Positions 24,574-33,790 of a DNA stretch of 64,000 nt are shown here, piece by piece. The stretch comes from Candidatus Uabimicrobium amorphum (GTDB lineage: Bacteria; Planctomycetota; Uabimicrobiia; Uabimicrobiales; Uabimicrobiaceae): the NCBI RefSeq assembly GCF_009002475.1, contig NZ_AP019860.1, positions 9,235,547 to 9,299,546 of the forward strand. Direction: 5' to 3'. The notes below the pieces were generated by a model. The model saw only the letters and a list, made by a program, of their open reading frames with translations, was not told where the DNA came from and searched no databases. How positions within the stretch are numbered: position 1 is the stretch's first letter; the number at the start of each line of letters is the position of its first letter. Position numbers and translations under genes: made by a program.

Positions 24574-27006
24574 TTAAAAAGTTTTGTTTTTTTTGCGATT
24601 CAATTCTTTGCGAATGGCAACGGATAACTGTTGCCTAGTGTAAGGCTTTCCTAGATAACTGCACGCACCCAGCTCTTGCGCTTTTTTTACGCGTTCGTTA
24701 TTTGCAAAACCGCTGGCAATGATGGCTTTTTGATTTGGATGTATTTTTAGGATTCTTTGGTAGGTTTCCAATCCATCTATACCGTCTTCCATAATCATAT
24801 CGAGTATGAGTATATCAGCATAGTTCTTCGATAGATAGGCCACTGCCTCTTCACCTGATGTCACACAATGAACTCTGTATCCCAGTGGCGTTAAAAATTC
24901 TTTGGCCAGTTCGCGCTGTTCCGGCACATCGTCAATGACAAGAACACTTTCTGTTCCTCTTAAGTTTAGCGATGCTGTGGCAACACTTTTTTCGCGAGGG
25001 GCGGTTTCCGGTAAATAAACCGAAAATTTTGTGCCTTTGCCTTCCACGCTTTTAATGTCTAAAAAGCCATTGTGATCATGTATAACGCCGTAGACAATGG
25101 CAAGTCCTAATCCCGTACCCCTTTTGTGTATTTTTTTGCTGTAAAACGGCTCGAATATTTTTTTGATATCCTTGCTGGCGATTCCTTGTCCGTTGTCTTC
25201 TATTTCGATCACACCATAATCACCTGGTTTTATTTCTTCGTAACCGAAAAAAGACTCATCTAAGGATCTTTGTTTTAGGCAAACGCGCAACTCGCCGCCT
25301 TTAGGCATTGCTTGCATTGCGTTTATGATCAAGTTCATGAATGATTTTATGAGGTGAGAAAGAGAACCTTTTATGAAGGTGTTGCCTTTATCGAGTACTA
25401 GGTCAATGTCTACATTGGGATAGCGATTTTTGATGGCCTGAAAATCTAACGAATGCAAATAGTCTTCTGCAATGCGGTTGATCGGAATGGGTTCCATACT
25501 ATAATTTTCACGGCGTGCAAGAGCAAGTAAATCATTGACAACATCAGAGGCACGCTCGGCAGACTCTTTGATTCCATGTAAATATTTACAAAGCGGACTG
25601 TCTGGTGGAAGTTTCATGAGCAGTAAGTCAGGATAACCAAGAAGTCCACTGAGAATGTTATTGAGGTCGTGTGCTACTCCACCAGCCAAAAGTCCCATCG
25701 CCTCCATACGTTGCGCGCGTTGTAATTGCTCTTCTAGGGCCATTTTTTCTGTAACATCGCGTAGGATACCTTGGATATACGTGTCGTTTTCATCGATAAC
25801 TAGGTAACGTATTTCTTCCACCCAGATGACTTTACCGTTTTTATGTACCATTCGATATCGGAGAGAACAGTGTTTTTGTTCAAAGACCTTACTGCGTTTC
25901 TCATAGTAAGTTTCAAAATCATCTTCAAAGACACACAAATCCCAGGTGTTGGGGTTTTCTAGGAAGTTTTTTGGTTCGTAACCCAAAATTTTCTCCACGG
26001 AAGGGCTGACGAGTAGGTAATTACCTTTTTGGTCATGACGATAAATAACATCCGAAGCATGTTCTATTATGGATTGGTAGACAGAACGGTAATGTTTTGC
26101 AGAGGCAATAAGCTTTTCTTCGAGAAGCATGCGTTCCAAAGCGAGGCCTACTTGACGCGCGATGGCTGTTAAAAGGTCTAGTTCATCTTCACCAAATAGA
26201 TTGTCTGTTGATGTCGAGTCGAGATACAGTGCTCCTAGACACCCAGATCGTCCCATTAGTGGTACACAAATAGTGGAGCGAATCTTGAGTCTTTGCGAGT
26301 GTGTACTTTCGAGTAGTGATTCTTTTGTACTTACCGTTCCTTGTTCGTTGATGATTGTGTTATCGAGAATGGATTTGTCTAGCTCAAATTCTTTCATGCT
26401 TTGTTCACCAGAAGCTTTTCTCGAAAAGAATATGTGCTTAGCTTCTTTGGGTTGCATGGAACTCTGCATGAGAAATACACAGCCTCTTTCAGAGCACAAC
26501 TCGATAGTGACCTCTTTGATGAGTACTTGCAAAAGTTCGTCAATGCTATGGTAATTGTAAACTAATTTGCTAATCTTGTGCAGTAGTATCAGGTCACGAT
26601 GCATTTTGATGGTTTGAAAGTTTTTCGAAAAGGTGGGGTCTTTTTTCTTTTTACGGAAAAGTACGTTGTTTTCTAGATCTATTTCAAGCGTGGAGTATTG
26701 AGGGATTTCGTTACTCTCATGGAGGCGAATTTTGATCAAACCTATTTGAATTAGGTCGTTGGTGTACAATGTTGCACGATCTTGAATTCTTTGATTGTTA
26801 ACAAATATACCATTGACGCTGTTGGCATCTCTGATGGAAGGCGTTTGGTCTAGCATACTAATATAGCAATGAACACGTGAAACGCTTTCATCTGCTATTT
26901 GTAAATCACAGTCATCCCCGCGACCAACTACGAGGTTACTTCCTGGTTTTAGTTGTAACTTTATTCCTTTGCCAGCACCGTTTAGTATTGTTAACTGTAA
27001 ACTCAT
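24574..27006 (-). CDS. Hybrid sensor histidine kinase with FHA, GAF, PAS and receiver domains
   Basis: 810 residues from the ATG at 27006; a TTG immediately upstream is possible. Order with positions counted from that TTG: FHA (about 5-95; GRGDDCDL, SVSRVHC, SVNGIFVNN), GAF (about 145-297), PAS (about 305-425, VIYRHDQKGNYLLVSPSVEK), HisKA with phospho-accepting H447 (GGVAHDLNNILSGLLGYPDL), HATPase with N563, EDNGQGI (604-610) and GTGLGLAIVYG (631-641), and a C-terminal receiver with acidic D692/D693, phospho-acceptor D737 and K788 (YLGKPY). No membrane helix: a cytoplasmic sensor. The HisKA-to-receiver layout resembles NtrB-like hybrid kinases. The output partner is not adjacent; the STAS/HATPase protein lies just upstream. 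Confidence 0.95.
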   Translation of the reverse strand: MSLQLTILNGAGKGIKLQLKPGSNLVVGRGDDCDLQIADESVSRVHCYISMLDQTPSIRDANSVNGIFVNNQRIQDRATLYTNDLIQIGLIKIRLHESNEIPQYSTLEIDLENNVLFRKKKKDPTFSKNFQTIKMHRDLILLHKISKLVYNYHSIDELLQVLIKEVTIELCSERGCVFLMQSSMQPKEAKHIFFSRKASGEQSMKEFELDKSILDNTIINEQGTVSTKESLLESTHSQRLKIRSTICVPLMGRSGCLGALYLDSTSTDNLFGEDELDLLTAIARQVGLALERMLLEEKLIASAKHYRSVYQSIIEHASDVIYRHDQKGNYLLVSPSVEKILGYEPKNFLENPNTWDLCVFEDDFETYYEKRSKVFEQKHCSLRYRMVHKNGKVIWVEEIRYLVIDENDTYIQGILRDVTEKMALEEQLQRAQRMEAMGLLAGGVAHDLNNILSGLLGYPDLLLMKLPPDSPLCKYLHGIKESAERASDVVNDLLALARRENYSMEPIPINRIAEDYLHSLDFQAIKNRYPNVDIDLVLDKGNTFIKGSLSHLIKSFMNLIINAMQAMPKGGELRVCLKQRSLDESFFGYEEIKPGDYGVIEIEDNGQGIASKDIKKIFEPFYSKKIHKRGTGLGLAIVYGVIHDHNGFLDIKSVEGKGTKFSVYLPETAPREKSVATASLNLRGTESVLVIDDVPEQRELAKEFLTPLGYRVHCVTSGEEAVAYLSKNYADILILDMIMEDGIDGLETYQRILKIHPNQKAIIASGFANNERVKKAQELGACSYLGKPYTRQQLSVAIRKELNRKKNKTF

Positions 27007-27032
27007 CAAAGATCCAATCTTTTGTTACACTC

Positions 27033-27045
27033 CCGCCAAAGGCGG
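27033..27045. repeat. Short GC-rich palindrome, REP-like
   Basis: CCGCC-AAA-GGCGG within CACTCCCGCCAAAGGCGGAA. This GC-rich inverted repeat stands out in AT-rich surroundings and resembles the core of interspersed REP-type elements. It lies between the STAS/HATPase gene and the histidine kinase gene and has no T-run. Only one copy was noticed in this window. Confidence 0.4.
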
Positions 27046-27104
27046 AATCCAGCAAGAATACTAGTTTGTAAACAAATAAATTTGCTGAATTCGTGTTGGG
27101 AAAT

Positions 27105-28139
27105 CTAATTGAATTTTTTCACCATGGTGATGACATTTCCGCCTTTAGGGTGTTGTTTGTGTTCGAACTCATCCATTACTTGTCGACTTCTATCAAAGCA
27201 CGATTTGTTGTCGTAAATGAATTTTCCATAATCAGATATTTGGATCTTGAGTTCTGTTGAGGATGGATTGATAACAACGCTGTAAGAATAATATTGTTTG
27301 TTGTCATACGCTTTTTCGATCACAGCGCCGCAAATTTCCATTAGACATTCTTTTATTGCTTTGATGGAGTCCGCTGGAAAACCTATGCGACTGGCAAGAA
27401 CACCCACAAATTCACAAAGACCTTCTACGCATTCGTCTGTACATGCCAATTTCATTTGTAGTGAAGCGGCTTTTTTTCTCTCGGTAAATGTTGCTGTACC
27501 GTCTTTGGTGAGCTTAAAGAAAGTTCCACATCTTGGGCATTTGTAACTTCCAGGTTTGGGAATAGTAAGCTTCACAGTACATACAGCGCAGACTAGTGAA
27601 TAAGGAGATCCTGGAGATTGTGGAGGCGGTACTTTTGTTTTTATTACATTGTAGCCACTGTCAGCACTTTTACTAGCCGGTGGTTTACTGCTACTGCCGC
27701 TACTGCTGCTACTGCTACTCGCTGGTTTTTCTTGGGTTTGACTTTTTTGGGAAGAACCGCCACCCATTTCCTCTGGCTTGGCTGATTTTTGAAAAAAGCC
27801 TAGAGCTTCTTTTTCGTTAGAGAATATCTTAAAGAAAGCGTTCAAACCCAACATATCAAATACAACCTTTACTTTGGGATGTATTTTGACAAGGGCAATA
27901 CCCCCACCTCGATTTTCGAGGGCATCAGCGACATTAACCAGAGTACCTAAACCTGTACTGTTTACATATTTGATTCCCACCATATCTAAGATAAAGCGCG
28001 TATATCCTCCGTTTTGTAGCTCATCCAACTTTTCTTGGAAATGGACTACTGTTTTTGCATCAATGGCTCCGTTTATGCGGACAATTGCTGCGGTGTTCAT
28101 TTCTGGCAATTGCTCAACAGTAAATGTCAAATCCGCCAC
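27105..28139 (-). CDS. STAS / zinc-ribbon / HATPase fusion (partner-switch regulator)
   Basis: 344 residues. Residues 1-118 form a STAS anti-sigma-antagonist domain (AAIVRINGAIDAKTVVHF; phospho-acceptor S61 in KYVNSTGLG). A Ser/Gly/Pro-rich linker (about 120-180) follows, then a zinc ribbon (C184-x2-C187 and C201-x2-C204). The C-terminus (about 225-344) looks like an RsbW-type HATPase: ECLMEICGAVIEKAY followed by SSTELKIQISDYGKFIYDN and GGNVITMVKKF. The expected N-box Asn (E-x3-N) appears as Ala, so kinase activity is doubtful. Normally the antagonist and anti-sigma kinase are separate proteins; here both modules are in one chain. It sits 98 bases upstream of the hybrid histidine kinase. Confidence 0.85.
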   Translation of the reverse strand: MADLTFTVEQLPEMNTAAIVRINGAIDAKTVVHFQEKLDELQNGGYTRFILDMVGIKYVNSTGLGTLVNVADALENRGGGIALVKIHPKVKVVFDMLGLNAFFKIFSNEKEALGFFQKSAKPEEMGGGSSQKSQTQEKPASSSSSSSGSSSKPPASKSADSGYNVIKTKVPPPQSPGSPYSLVCAVCTVKLTIPKPGSYKCPRCGTFFKLTKDGTATFTERKKAASLQMKLACTDECVEGLCEFVGVLASRIGFPADSIKAIKECLMEICGAVIEKAYDNKQYYSYSVVINPSSTELKIQISDYGKFIYDNKSCFDRSRQVMDEFEHKQHPKGGNVITMVKKFN

Positions 28140-28731
28140 ATTAGGCCTCCTTGCAGTATTGTCAAAAACTGTTCGTGGTTACAAGGACAAATTCTTACTG
28201 ACAAACATATTGAGTTAGTCAAGCAAATAGCTGTCCTAATTTGGAATAGTTATAATAATCTTTTTGAGTATATCATGTCTGTGATATAAGTCAAGTCTTC
28301 ACTTGGAAGGTTAATTTTAAATTATAGTACAATTTTTTGTAGGGATTATCAATTGTTTTATTTCCGTTATTACGACTTGTGCTGTTGCAAAAAGTTAATT
28401 GATCCCAATCTTGACCCTAATCCCGATTCTGAAAAGCAGCAAATAAAAGAGTTTTCTTAGATAAACGTTTCCTTAAAAAGACGATAAATTTGCTATTTTT
28501 GCTGTCGGCAAAGTCTTCTTTTTTCATCGGTTATTTGGTAATTAATAACACTGTATGACAACGTTTGTAAGAAATCTTGCAAATTTGAATTTTAATTGTA
28601 TGATTGTTGTATAGTTATGTAGTAAATAAATCGACTTAAGAATATTGTAGTGTATAAGAGACCTTAAATCAAAGAAACATGGATGAGGTCGTTCATGCAT
28701 TTTACGTAAACGCCTTTTTTAGGGAAACTTC
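28140..28731. other. 592-base region between divergent STAS/HATPase and clpX genes
   Basis: AT-rich; should carry promoters for both flanking genes, but no clear consensus pair was found. The only coding candidate is a 35-codon frame at 28353-28460. No tRNA, long repeat or strong hairpin was seen. Confidence 0.6.
28353..28460 (+). CDS. Possible 35-residue small protein
   Basis: A TTG-started frame with AGGGA eight bases ahead. It encodes LFYFRYYDLCCCKKLIDPNL, then DPNPDSEKQQIKEFS. The triple cysteine and the acidic, proline-rich second half look protein-like, and it is the only frame of this kind in the surrounding gap. Support is thin (non-ATG start, no relatives recognised), so this is a candidate only. 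Confidence 0.25.
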   Translation: MFYFRYYDLCCCKKLIDPNLDPNPDSEKQQIKEFS

Positions 28732-29991
28732 ATGTCTAAGAAATATAATGTTGAGCGATGTACTTTTTGTGGTAAGAGTAGAAAATTAGTTGATACATTA
28801 ATCGCAGGCCCCCCGGGTATCTACATATGTAATGAATGTATTGAACTTTGCAATACTATTCTCGTAGAAGAAGTCAGACGCAAAGGACAGGAAAAAGGTT
28901 CTGGAAAAGATAAAAAACTACTTTCTCCTAAAGAAGTTATGGCGGAACTTGATAAATTTGTCGTTGGCCAAAAAATGGCAAAGAAAGTTCTATCGGTTGC
29001 CGTTCACAATCATTACAAGAGAATTTTGCGTGGAAATGTCGGAGATGAAGTTGAAATAGAAAAAAGTAATATTCTATTGATAGGACCTACAGGAGCTGGG
29101 AAAACTTTATTGGCAAAAACTCTGGCAAAAATTTTAGATGTTCCTTTTGCAATTGGCGATGCAACGACCGTTACCGAAGCGGGTTATGTAGGGGAAGATG
29201 TCGAAAATATACTACTGCGCTTAGTTCAGGCCGCGGACTATGATATCGAGCGGGCAAGTAACGGTATCATTTTTATTGATGAAATAGATAAGATCGGAAA
29301 AACTAGTAAAAATGTGTCTATAACACGCGATGTTTCTGGAGAAGGTGTACAGCAGGCGCTCTTAAAAATACTCGAAGGCACCATGGCGAATATCCCTCCT
29401 CAGGGAGGACGCAAACATCCCGAACAATCTTATATTCAATTAGATACTACCAATATACTATTTATATGTGGTGGAGCTTTTACTGGGCTAGAAGAGATTG
29501 TTGGACAACGCATAGGCAAAAAATTAATAGGTTTTCACGAAGATGCAAAAGATCTCAACGAGAAAGAAAAAGGAGACCTTTTGCAACAGGTACAAGTAGA
29601 AGACTTGGTCAGTTTTGGTTTAATTCCCGAATTTGTAGGGCGTTTACCTATCGTAGCATCCTTGAATCCTTTATCTGAAGACGATTTAGTTCGCATTATG
29701 GTGGAACCCAAAAACGCTATTGTACGTCAATACGAGAAGTTTTTTAAGATGGATGATGTGGCGTTAGAATTTGAAGACGATGCATTGCGCGCTGTAGCAA
29801 AAAAAGCGCTTGATCGCGGTACAGGTGCACGCGGTTTGCGTTCGATCCTCGAAAGTTTTATGTTAGACATTATGTTTGAAATTCCATCGCGAAGTGATAT
29901 CAAAACCGTTACGATTACCGAAGGTATGATACAAGGTAAACAGCCTGTTGTTCCGCCAACAAAAACAAAAAAAAATTTAGAAAGCGCATAA
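28732..29991 (+). CDS. clpX: ClpX, ATPase subunit of the Clp protease
   Basis: 419 residues. The N-terminal C4 zinc domain has C10/C13 and C33/C36 (RCTFCGKSRK ... YICNECIELC). Walker A is GPTGAGKT (118-125), Walker B IIFIDEIDKI (179-188), and the pore/sensor region reads RDVSGEGVQQALLKILEGT. The C-terminal domain has ARGLRSILESFMLDIMFE. ClpX unfolds tagged proteins for ClpP; clpP is not in this window. It is the first gene of a plus-strand run reaching 42708 with almost no gaps. The next gene starts at the base after the stop. Confidence 0.97.
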   Translation: MSKKYNVERCTFCGKSRKLVDTLIAGPPGIYICNECIELCNTILVEEVRRKGQEKGSGKDKKLLSPKEVMAELDKFVVGQKMAKKVLSVAVHNHYKRILRGNVGDEVEIEKSNILLIGPTGAGKTLLAKTLAKILDVPFAIGDATTVTEAGYVGEDVENILLRLVQAADYDIERASNGIIFIDEIDKIGKTSKNVSITRDVSGEGVQQALLKILEGTMANIPPQGGRKHPEQSYIQLDTTNILFICGGAFTGLEEIVGQRIGKKLIGFHEDAKDLNEKEKGDLLQQVQVEDLVSFGLIPEFVGRLPIVASLNPLSEDDLVRIMVEPKNAIVRQYEKFFKMDDVALEFEDDALRAVAKKALDRGTGARGLRSILESFMLDIMFEIPSRSDIKTVTITEGMIQGKQPVVPPTKTKKNLESA

Positions 29992-30996
29992 ATGAGATTT
30001 AGAACGAAACACTTTCTGACTCTTCAAGAACTACGACGCGATGAGTTGGAGGATCTTATTGAAGGTGTAATTAAGGCAAAAGAAAAAAATCACTTTTCTG
30101 GTTTAGAGCACAAAACCATACTCGGTTTTTTTCCCGATCATTGTATATATAGCCGTCTTTCTCTAGAGTCTGCAGTAAAAAAACTGGGAGGTAGTATCGT
30201 TAACATCAACTTTTCTAGTGAAAAGTGGAATCTTCTTCACGAAAGTGGTGTGATGTGTCTTCATCCTAATATGGCTCATATTCGCGATGCTGCCGCTTTT
30301 TTAGACACATGTGGAGATGCTTTGGCTATTCGTCATTTACCGTACTCAGGATCATGGCGTACCGATCGCCAGGATTCACTGCTACGCTATATTACGCGTT
30401 ATAGCTCTATCCCGATTATTAACTTGGAATCCAACCTGTACAACCCTCTACAAGGTTTGGCTGATCTTGTGAGTGTTAAGGAATTGTTGAAAAATTTCAA
30501 TGGTTGGAAAGCTGGTATTGTTTGGACGTACCACCCGTACGCCCATGGGGTGGGGAGTGCGAACGAATTCGCCTTGGCCGCCTCAAAGTTAGGCATGGAT
30601 TTGACGGTTTCGGCACCCAAAGGTTTTGAATTAGACTCTGGTATTGTTAAATTAATTGATAAGAATACCGCGCACAATCGCTCTTCTTTTGAAGTGAGCA
30701 ATAAAATGGATGATGCTTTAAATGGAGCACATATTGTATATGCGATGAACTGGCGTAGTTGTAAACATTATGCCGATCGTGCTGCGGAAGAAGTTTACCA
30801 AAAGCAATTTGATAAGTGGGTAATTAAAAATTCTGACATGGAAAAAACGGACGGAGCTTTCCTCTTACATCCGTACCCTATTCGTCGCAATGTGTGCGTT
30901 ATGGAAAAAGTTTTGAACTCGAAAAGTTCGATGATAAACCGGCAAATTGAAAATAAGGCATATGCGCAAAAATATATTTTATCCGAGAGACTTTAA
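29992..30996 (+). CDS. Acylornithine/ornithine carbamoyltransferase-family protein, altered active site
   Basis: 334 residues with the two-domain transcarbamylase layout. It most resembles N-acetyl/N-succinylornithine carbamoyltransferases: FLTLQELRRDELEDLIEGV, ALAIRHLP, PIINLESNLYNPLQGLADLV, AHIVYAMNWRS and LLHPYPIRRNV correspond to family blocks. The carbamoyl-phosphate loop, normally S-x-R-T-R, reads C-I-Y-S-R (51-55), and the H-P-x-Q block reads NPLQ (151-154). These changes hit residues that hold carbamoyl phosphate, so it may be inactive or use another substrate. It abuts clpX and precedes an M29-like gene that also has altered catalytic residues. Confidence 0.75.
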   Translation: MRFRTKHFLTLQELRRDELEDLIEGVIKAKEKNHFSGLEHKTILGFFPDHCIYSRLSLESAVKKLGGSIVNINFSSEKWNLLHESGVMCLHPNMAHIRDAAAFLDTCGDALAIRHLPYSGSWRTDRQDSLLRYITRYSSIPIINLESNLYNPLQGLADLVSVKELLKNFNGWKAGIVWTYHPYAHGVGSANEFALAASKLGMDLTVSAPKGFELDSGIVKLIDKNTAHNRSSFEVSNKMDDALNGAHIVYAMNWRSCKHYADRAAEEVYQKQFDKWVIKNSDMEKTDGAFLLHPYPIRRNVCVMEKVLNSKSSMINRQIENKAYAQKYILSERL

Positions 30997-31044
30997 ATTG
31001 GCAATGTAAGCAAAAACGAGTTCTTGACTGTAGAAAGGGAAACA

Positions 31045-32106
31045 ATGAGCGATCCGCGAATTACTCGTTTTACACAGATAATATGTGACGCTTTGGAGAT
31101 AGTAGAAGATGATGTAGTCCTTATCATGAGCACAGGAAATACCGCCTCTTTGCTTTTTGAGTTGCAAAAAGAAATCTTACTGCGCAAGGCTTTTCCAGAA
31201 ATACACATTACCCTAGAAGAGACACGCTATATTTTATTTAAATATGGAGAAAAAAAACACCTAAGACGTTTTCCACCAGGTTTGGCGAAAGATATCGAAT
31301 TGGCAACCAAACTCATTTCTATCGATGCCGCAACAAACCCTAACCAATTGAGTAAAATTGATCAAGAGCGACTTAACTTGTGGAATCAAACTGTTGAACC
31401 ATATCACTCTAGACTTGATTTTGTGCCCACATTGGTGACTATTTTTCCCAATGCATATTATGCAAATAAGGCGAATATGAGTTTAGATGAATACCAAGAC
31501 TTGTTTTATAGCGCTGTATCTGTAGATTTGCAAAACTTATACAAAAAGTACAATCATATAGAGAAGCGGTTGAACAGTGGCAAAAACTTTCACATTAAAA
31601 CAAACGATACACAGCTGAACTTTTCTCTGGGGGAAGGACGAATTTTTACCATGCATTCGTTGCTCATTAACTTACCTAATGGAGAAATTTTTTGTTCGCC
31701 GTGCGATAGTTCTGTCAATGGCCACATTCGTTTTGATAGTGCTTCTTACAACGGAAAAGAATTTCCCAATTTGTTTTTAGAATTTAAAGATGGAGAAGTC
31801 GTAAATTGCAGCACTAGCGGCAACAAAAATGAATTTGCACAGCTACTGGAAACTGATCCTGGTGCAAAACGGCTAGGAAAGTTTGGTTTTGGTATCAATC
31901 CGGATATTAAAGAACTGACAAACGATATTCTCTTTGACGAAAAGATTGCGGGAACTTGCAATGTTTCTCTTGGAGACGCTTATCCTGAGGTGGGGGGGAC
32001 AAATCGTTCGGCTATTCACTTCGATATAGTAAAAGATATGCGTGAAGATAGCGAAGTTTACATTGACGATGAACTTATTTATAAAAATGGAAACTTTTTG
32101 ATATGA
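31045..32106 (+). CDS. M29 (aminopeptidase T)-family protein with altered metal site
   Basis: 353 residues from the ATG at 31045 (GAAAGGGAAACA precedes it). The M29 fold is recognisable in the C-terminal half: LPNGEIFCSP (E214), DSASYNGKEFPNLFLEFKDG, LGKFGFGINP, LFDEKIAGTCNVSLGDAYPE, GGTNRSAIHFDIVKDMR. E214, Y313, H325 and D327 match expected active-site positions. The Glu normally found in the LGE-F/V block is K279, and the His of the G-T-x-H-x-A-L-G block is N306. Two metal ligands therefore seem lost; the protein may have lost peptidase activity or bind metal differently. Its stop overlaps the next ATG (ATGA), so it is coupled to the ABC exporter genes. Confidence 0.8.
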   Translation: MSDPRITRFTQIICDALEIVEDDVVLIMSTGNTASLLFELQKEILLRKAFPEIHITLEETRYILFKYGEKKHLRRFPPGLAKDIELATKLISIDAATNPNQLSKIDQERLNLWNQTVEPYHSRLDFVPTLVTIFPNAYYANKANMSLDEYQDLFYSAVSVDLQNLYKKYNHIEKRLNSGKNFHIKTNDTQLNFSLGEGRIFTMHSLLINLPNGEIFCSPCDSSVNGHIRFDSASYNGKEFPNLFLEFKDGEVVNCSTSGNKNEFAQLLETDPGAKRLGKFGFGINPDIKELTNDILFDEKIAGTCNVSLGDAYPEVGGTNRSAIHFDIVKDMREDSEVYIDDELIYKNGNFLI

Positions 32107-33026
32107 AGACAGCAATTGAAACTAAAAATTTAACGGTTGTTTTTCGCGGGAAATGGGGTGTCCAAAAGAGAGCTGTTCACAATTTAAGTTTGAAAGTTTC
32201 GGAAGGTTCTATATTTGGTTTTATCGGACACAATGGCGCTGGAAAAACAACAACAATTAAAATTTTGACGGGCCTATGCCGACCAACTAGCGGAGAAGCG
32301 GAGATTATGGGGATATCCGTTAACAACGTCGCTGCGCGCAACAAAATAGGATTTTTACCAGAAAATCCATATTTTTACGAATATTTAACGGCGGGAGAGT
32401 CACTAACTTTTTATGCGCGTTTGCGTGGAATCCCACGAAAGGATATCAATAAGCGTGTGGATGAACTTTTAGATGAAGTTGGGCTAAAGGATGCTAAGTC
32501 TCGCGCGGTGAAGGGCTTTTCTAAAGGTATGAAGCAGCGTTTGGGATTGGCCCAGGCAATGGTTCACAATCCTGAAATTTACATTTTGGATGAGCCTCTC
32601 AGTGGTTTAGATCCTGTGGGACGTCGTGAAGTTCGCGAAAAGATCATTGAGTTGAAGAAAAAAGGCAGCTCTATTTTTTTCACATCACATGTACTTGCCG
32701 ATGTCGAAATGCTTTGTGACGAAGTAGCTCTTGTCTCGCAAGGGGAATTGGTTTCATTCGGTAAGATTGATGAGCTTATTAATCGCGAAGTGATTTCCGT
32801 TGATATCCACGGCGAGGGTTTTGAGCAAGGTTGCCTGAAGAAATTAGAGAAACTTTGCAAGCATATGGTACACAAAGATAATACCGTACTCATTACTGTT
32901 GATACCGAAGAAAAAGCACAACAAGCGAAGGAAATTTTGGAAAAGGGAGGTGGAACGCTACGTGCAATGATACCTCATCGGGAAAATTTAGAAGATTTTT
33001 ATGTCAGAAATTCTAGAGGAGTTTAA
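32103..33026 (+). CDS. ABC transporter ATP-binding protein (ABC-2 type exporter)
   Basis: 307 residues. Walker A GHNGAGKTTTIKIL, Q-loop region GFLPENPYFYEYLTAGE, signature FSKGMKQRLGLAQAM, Walker B IYILDEPLSGLDPVGRREV, and H-loop FTSHVLADVEMLCDEVALV are all intact. The N-terminus (TKNLTVVFRGKWGVQKRAV) is the usual opening of ABC-2 export ATPases. It works with the permease encoded immediately downstream; the substrate is unknown. It starts inside the stop codon of the M29-like gene. Confidence 0.95.
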   Translation: MKTAIETKNLTVVFRGKWGVQKRAVHNLSLKVSEGSIFGFIGHNGAGKTTTIKILTGLCRPTSGEAEIMGISVNNVAARNKIGFLPENPYFYEYLTAGESLTFYARLRGIPRKDINKRVDELLDEVGLKDAKSRAVKGFSKGMKQRLGLAQAMVHNPEIYILDEPLSGLDPVGRREVREKIIELKKKGSSIFFTSHVLADVEMLCDEVALVSQGELVSFGKIDELINREVISVDIHGEGFEQGCLKKLEKLCKHMVHKDNTVLITVDTEEKAQQAKEILEKGGGTLRAMIPHRENLEDFYVRNSRGV

Positions 33027-33027
33027 G

Positions 33028-33789
33028 GTGAAATTTACCATAATTGCTCTGAATACATTTCGCGAAACTATGCGCGACCGGATTTTGCGGGTTATTGTTG
33101 GAGTATCGATTTTTGTCATTGTCATTTCTAAGATAATTGGCGAGTTGTCTATTGGTCAAGACCTGAAGATTTTGGTCGACTTTTCTTTGGGAACTATCGA
33201 TATTTTTGGCGTGGTGCTGTGTATTTTTATTGGGGCCAGTTTAATTCAACGCGAAATAGACAAAAAGACTTTGTATACCATACTTTCTTGTCCGATGAAT
33301 CGCTGGGAATTTATATTTGGTAAGTATTTGGGAATGTGCATGACGCTTTTTGTTTCCACGTTTGTCATGGGAATATTCTTCTGTAGTTATTACTTTCTTA
33401 TGGGCGGGCAAGTTAGTCTTGACCTTGTTGGTTGTATTGTCATGCTTTTTATGGGACTCATGGTTCTCAACTCCGTGGCAATATTATTGTCGGTGCTGAC
33501 ATCTTCTTCGGTAAGCATTATCGTAACAGCGATTACTTTTTTTATCGGAAGAAGCACGTATCACTTAAAAGCGATACCACAATTTAGTGATTCGGCGACG
33601 CTGAATTACCTGACAAATATAATGTACTACATACTACCGAACTTCAATAATTTTGACATTAAAGAAGAAGCAACACATGCGTTAACTATACCAAGTGAAG
33701 TTTACTTATATGCATTTTTGTACATGGTTGTTTACAGTTCCGTGATGCTGTATTTGGCGTCATTGGCGATTAACAAAAGGAATTTGTAA
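33028..33789 (+). CDS. ABC-2 type permease
   Basis: 253 residues if started at GTG 33028, which has AGAGGAG six bases ahead and begins VKFTIIALNTFRETMRDR, the typical permease opening; an ATG at 33001 would overlap the ATPase gene by 26 bases. Six hydrophobic segments are visible (for example VIVGVSIFVIVISKIIG, TIDIFGVVLCIFIGASL, MTLFVSTFVMGIFFCSYYF, VGCIVMLFMGLMVLNSVAIL, SVSIIVTAITFFIG, YAFLYMVVYSSVMLYLASL). The IQREIDKKTLYTILSCPMNR loop is characteristic of the family. It pairs with the ATPase just upstream. Confidence 0.92.
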   Translation: MKFTIIALNTFRETMRDRILRVIVGVSIFVIVISKIIGELSIGQDLKILVDFSLGTIDIFGVVLCIFIGASLIQREIDKKTLYTILSCPMNRWEFIFGKYLGMCMTLFVSTFVMGIFFCSYYFLMGGQVSLDLVGCIVMLFMGLMVLNSVAILLSVLTSSSVSIIVTAITFFIGRSTYHLKAIPQFSDSATLNYLTNIMYYILPNFNNFDIKEEATHALTIPSEVYLYAFLYMVVYSSVMLYLASLAINKRNL

Positions 33790-33790
33790 T

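Noticed and set aside
27033..27045. GC-rich hairpin as a terminator of the STAS/HATPase gene
   Set aside because: No T-run follows on the minus strand; kept only as a REP-like palindrome.
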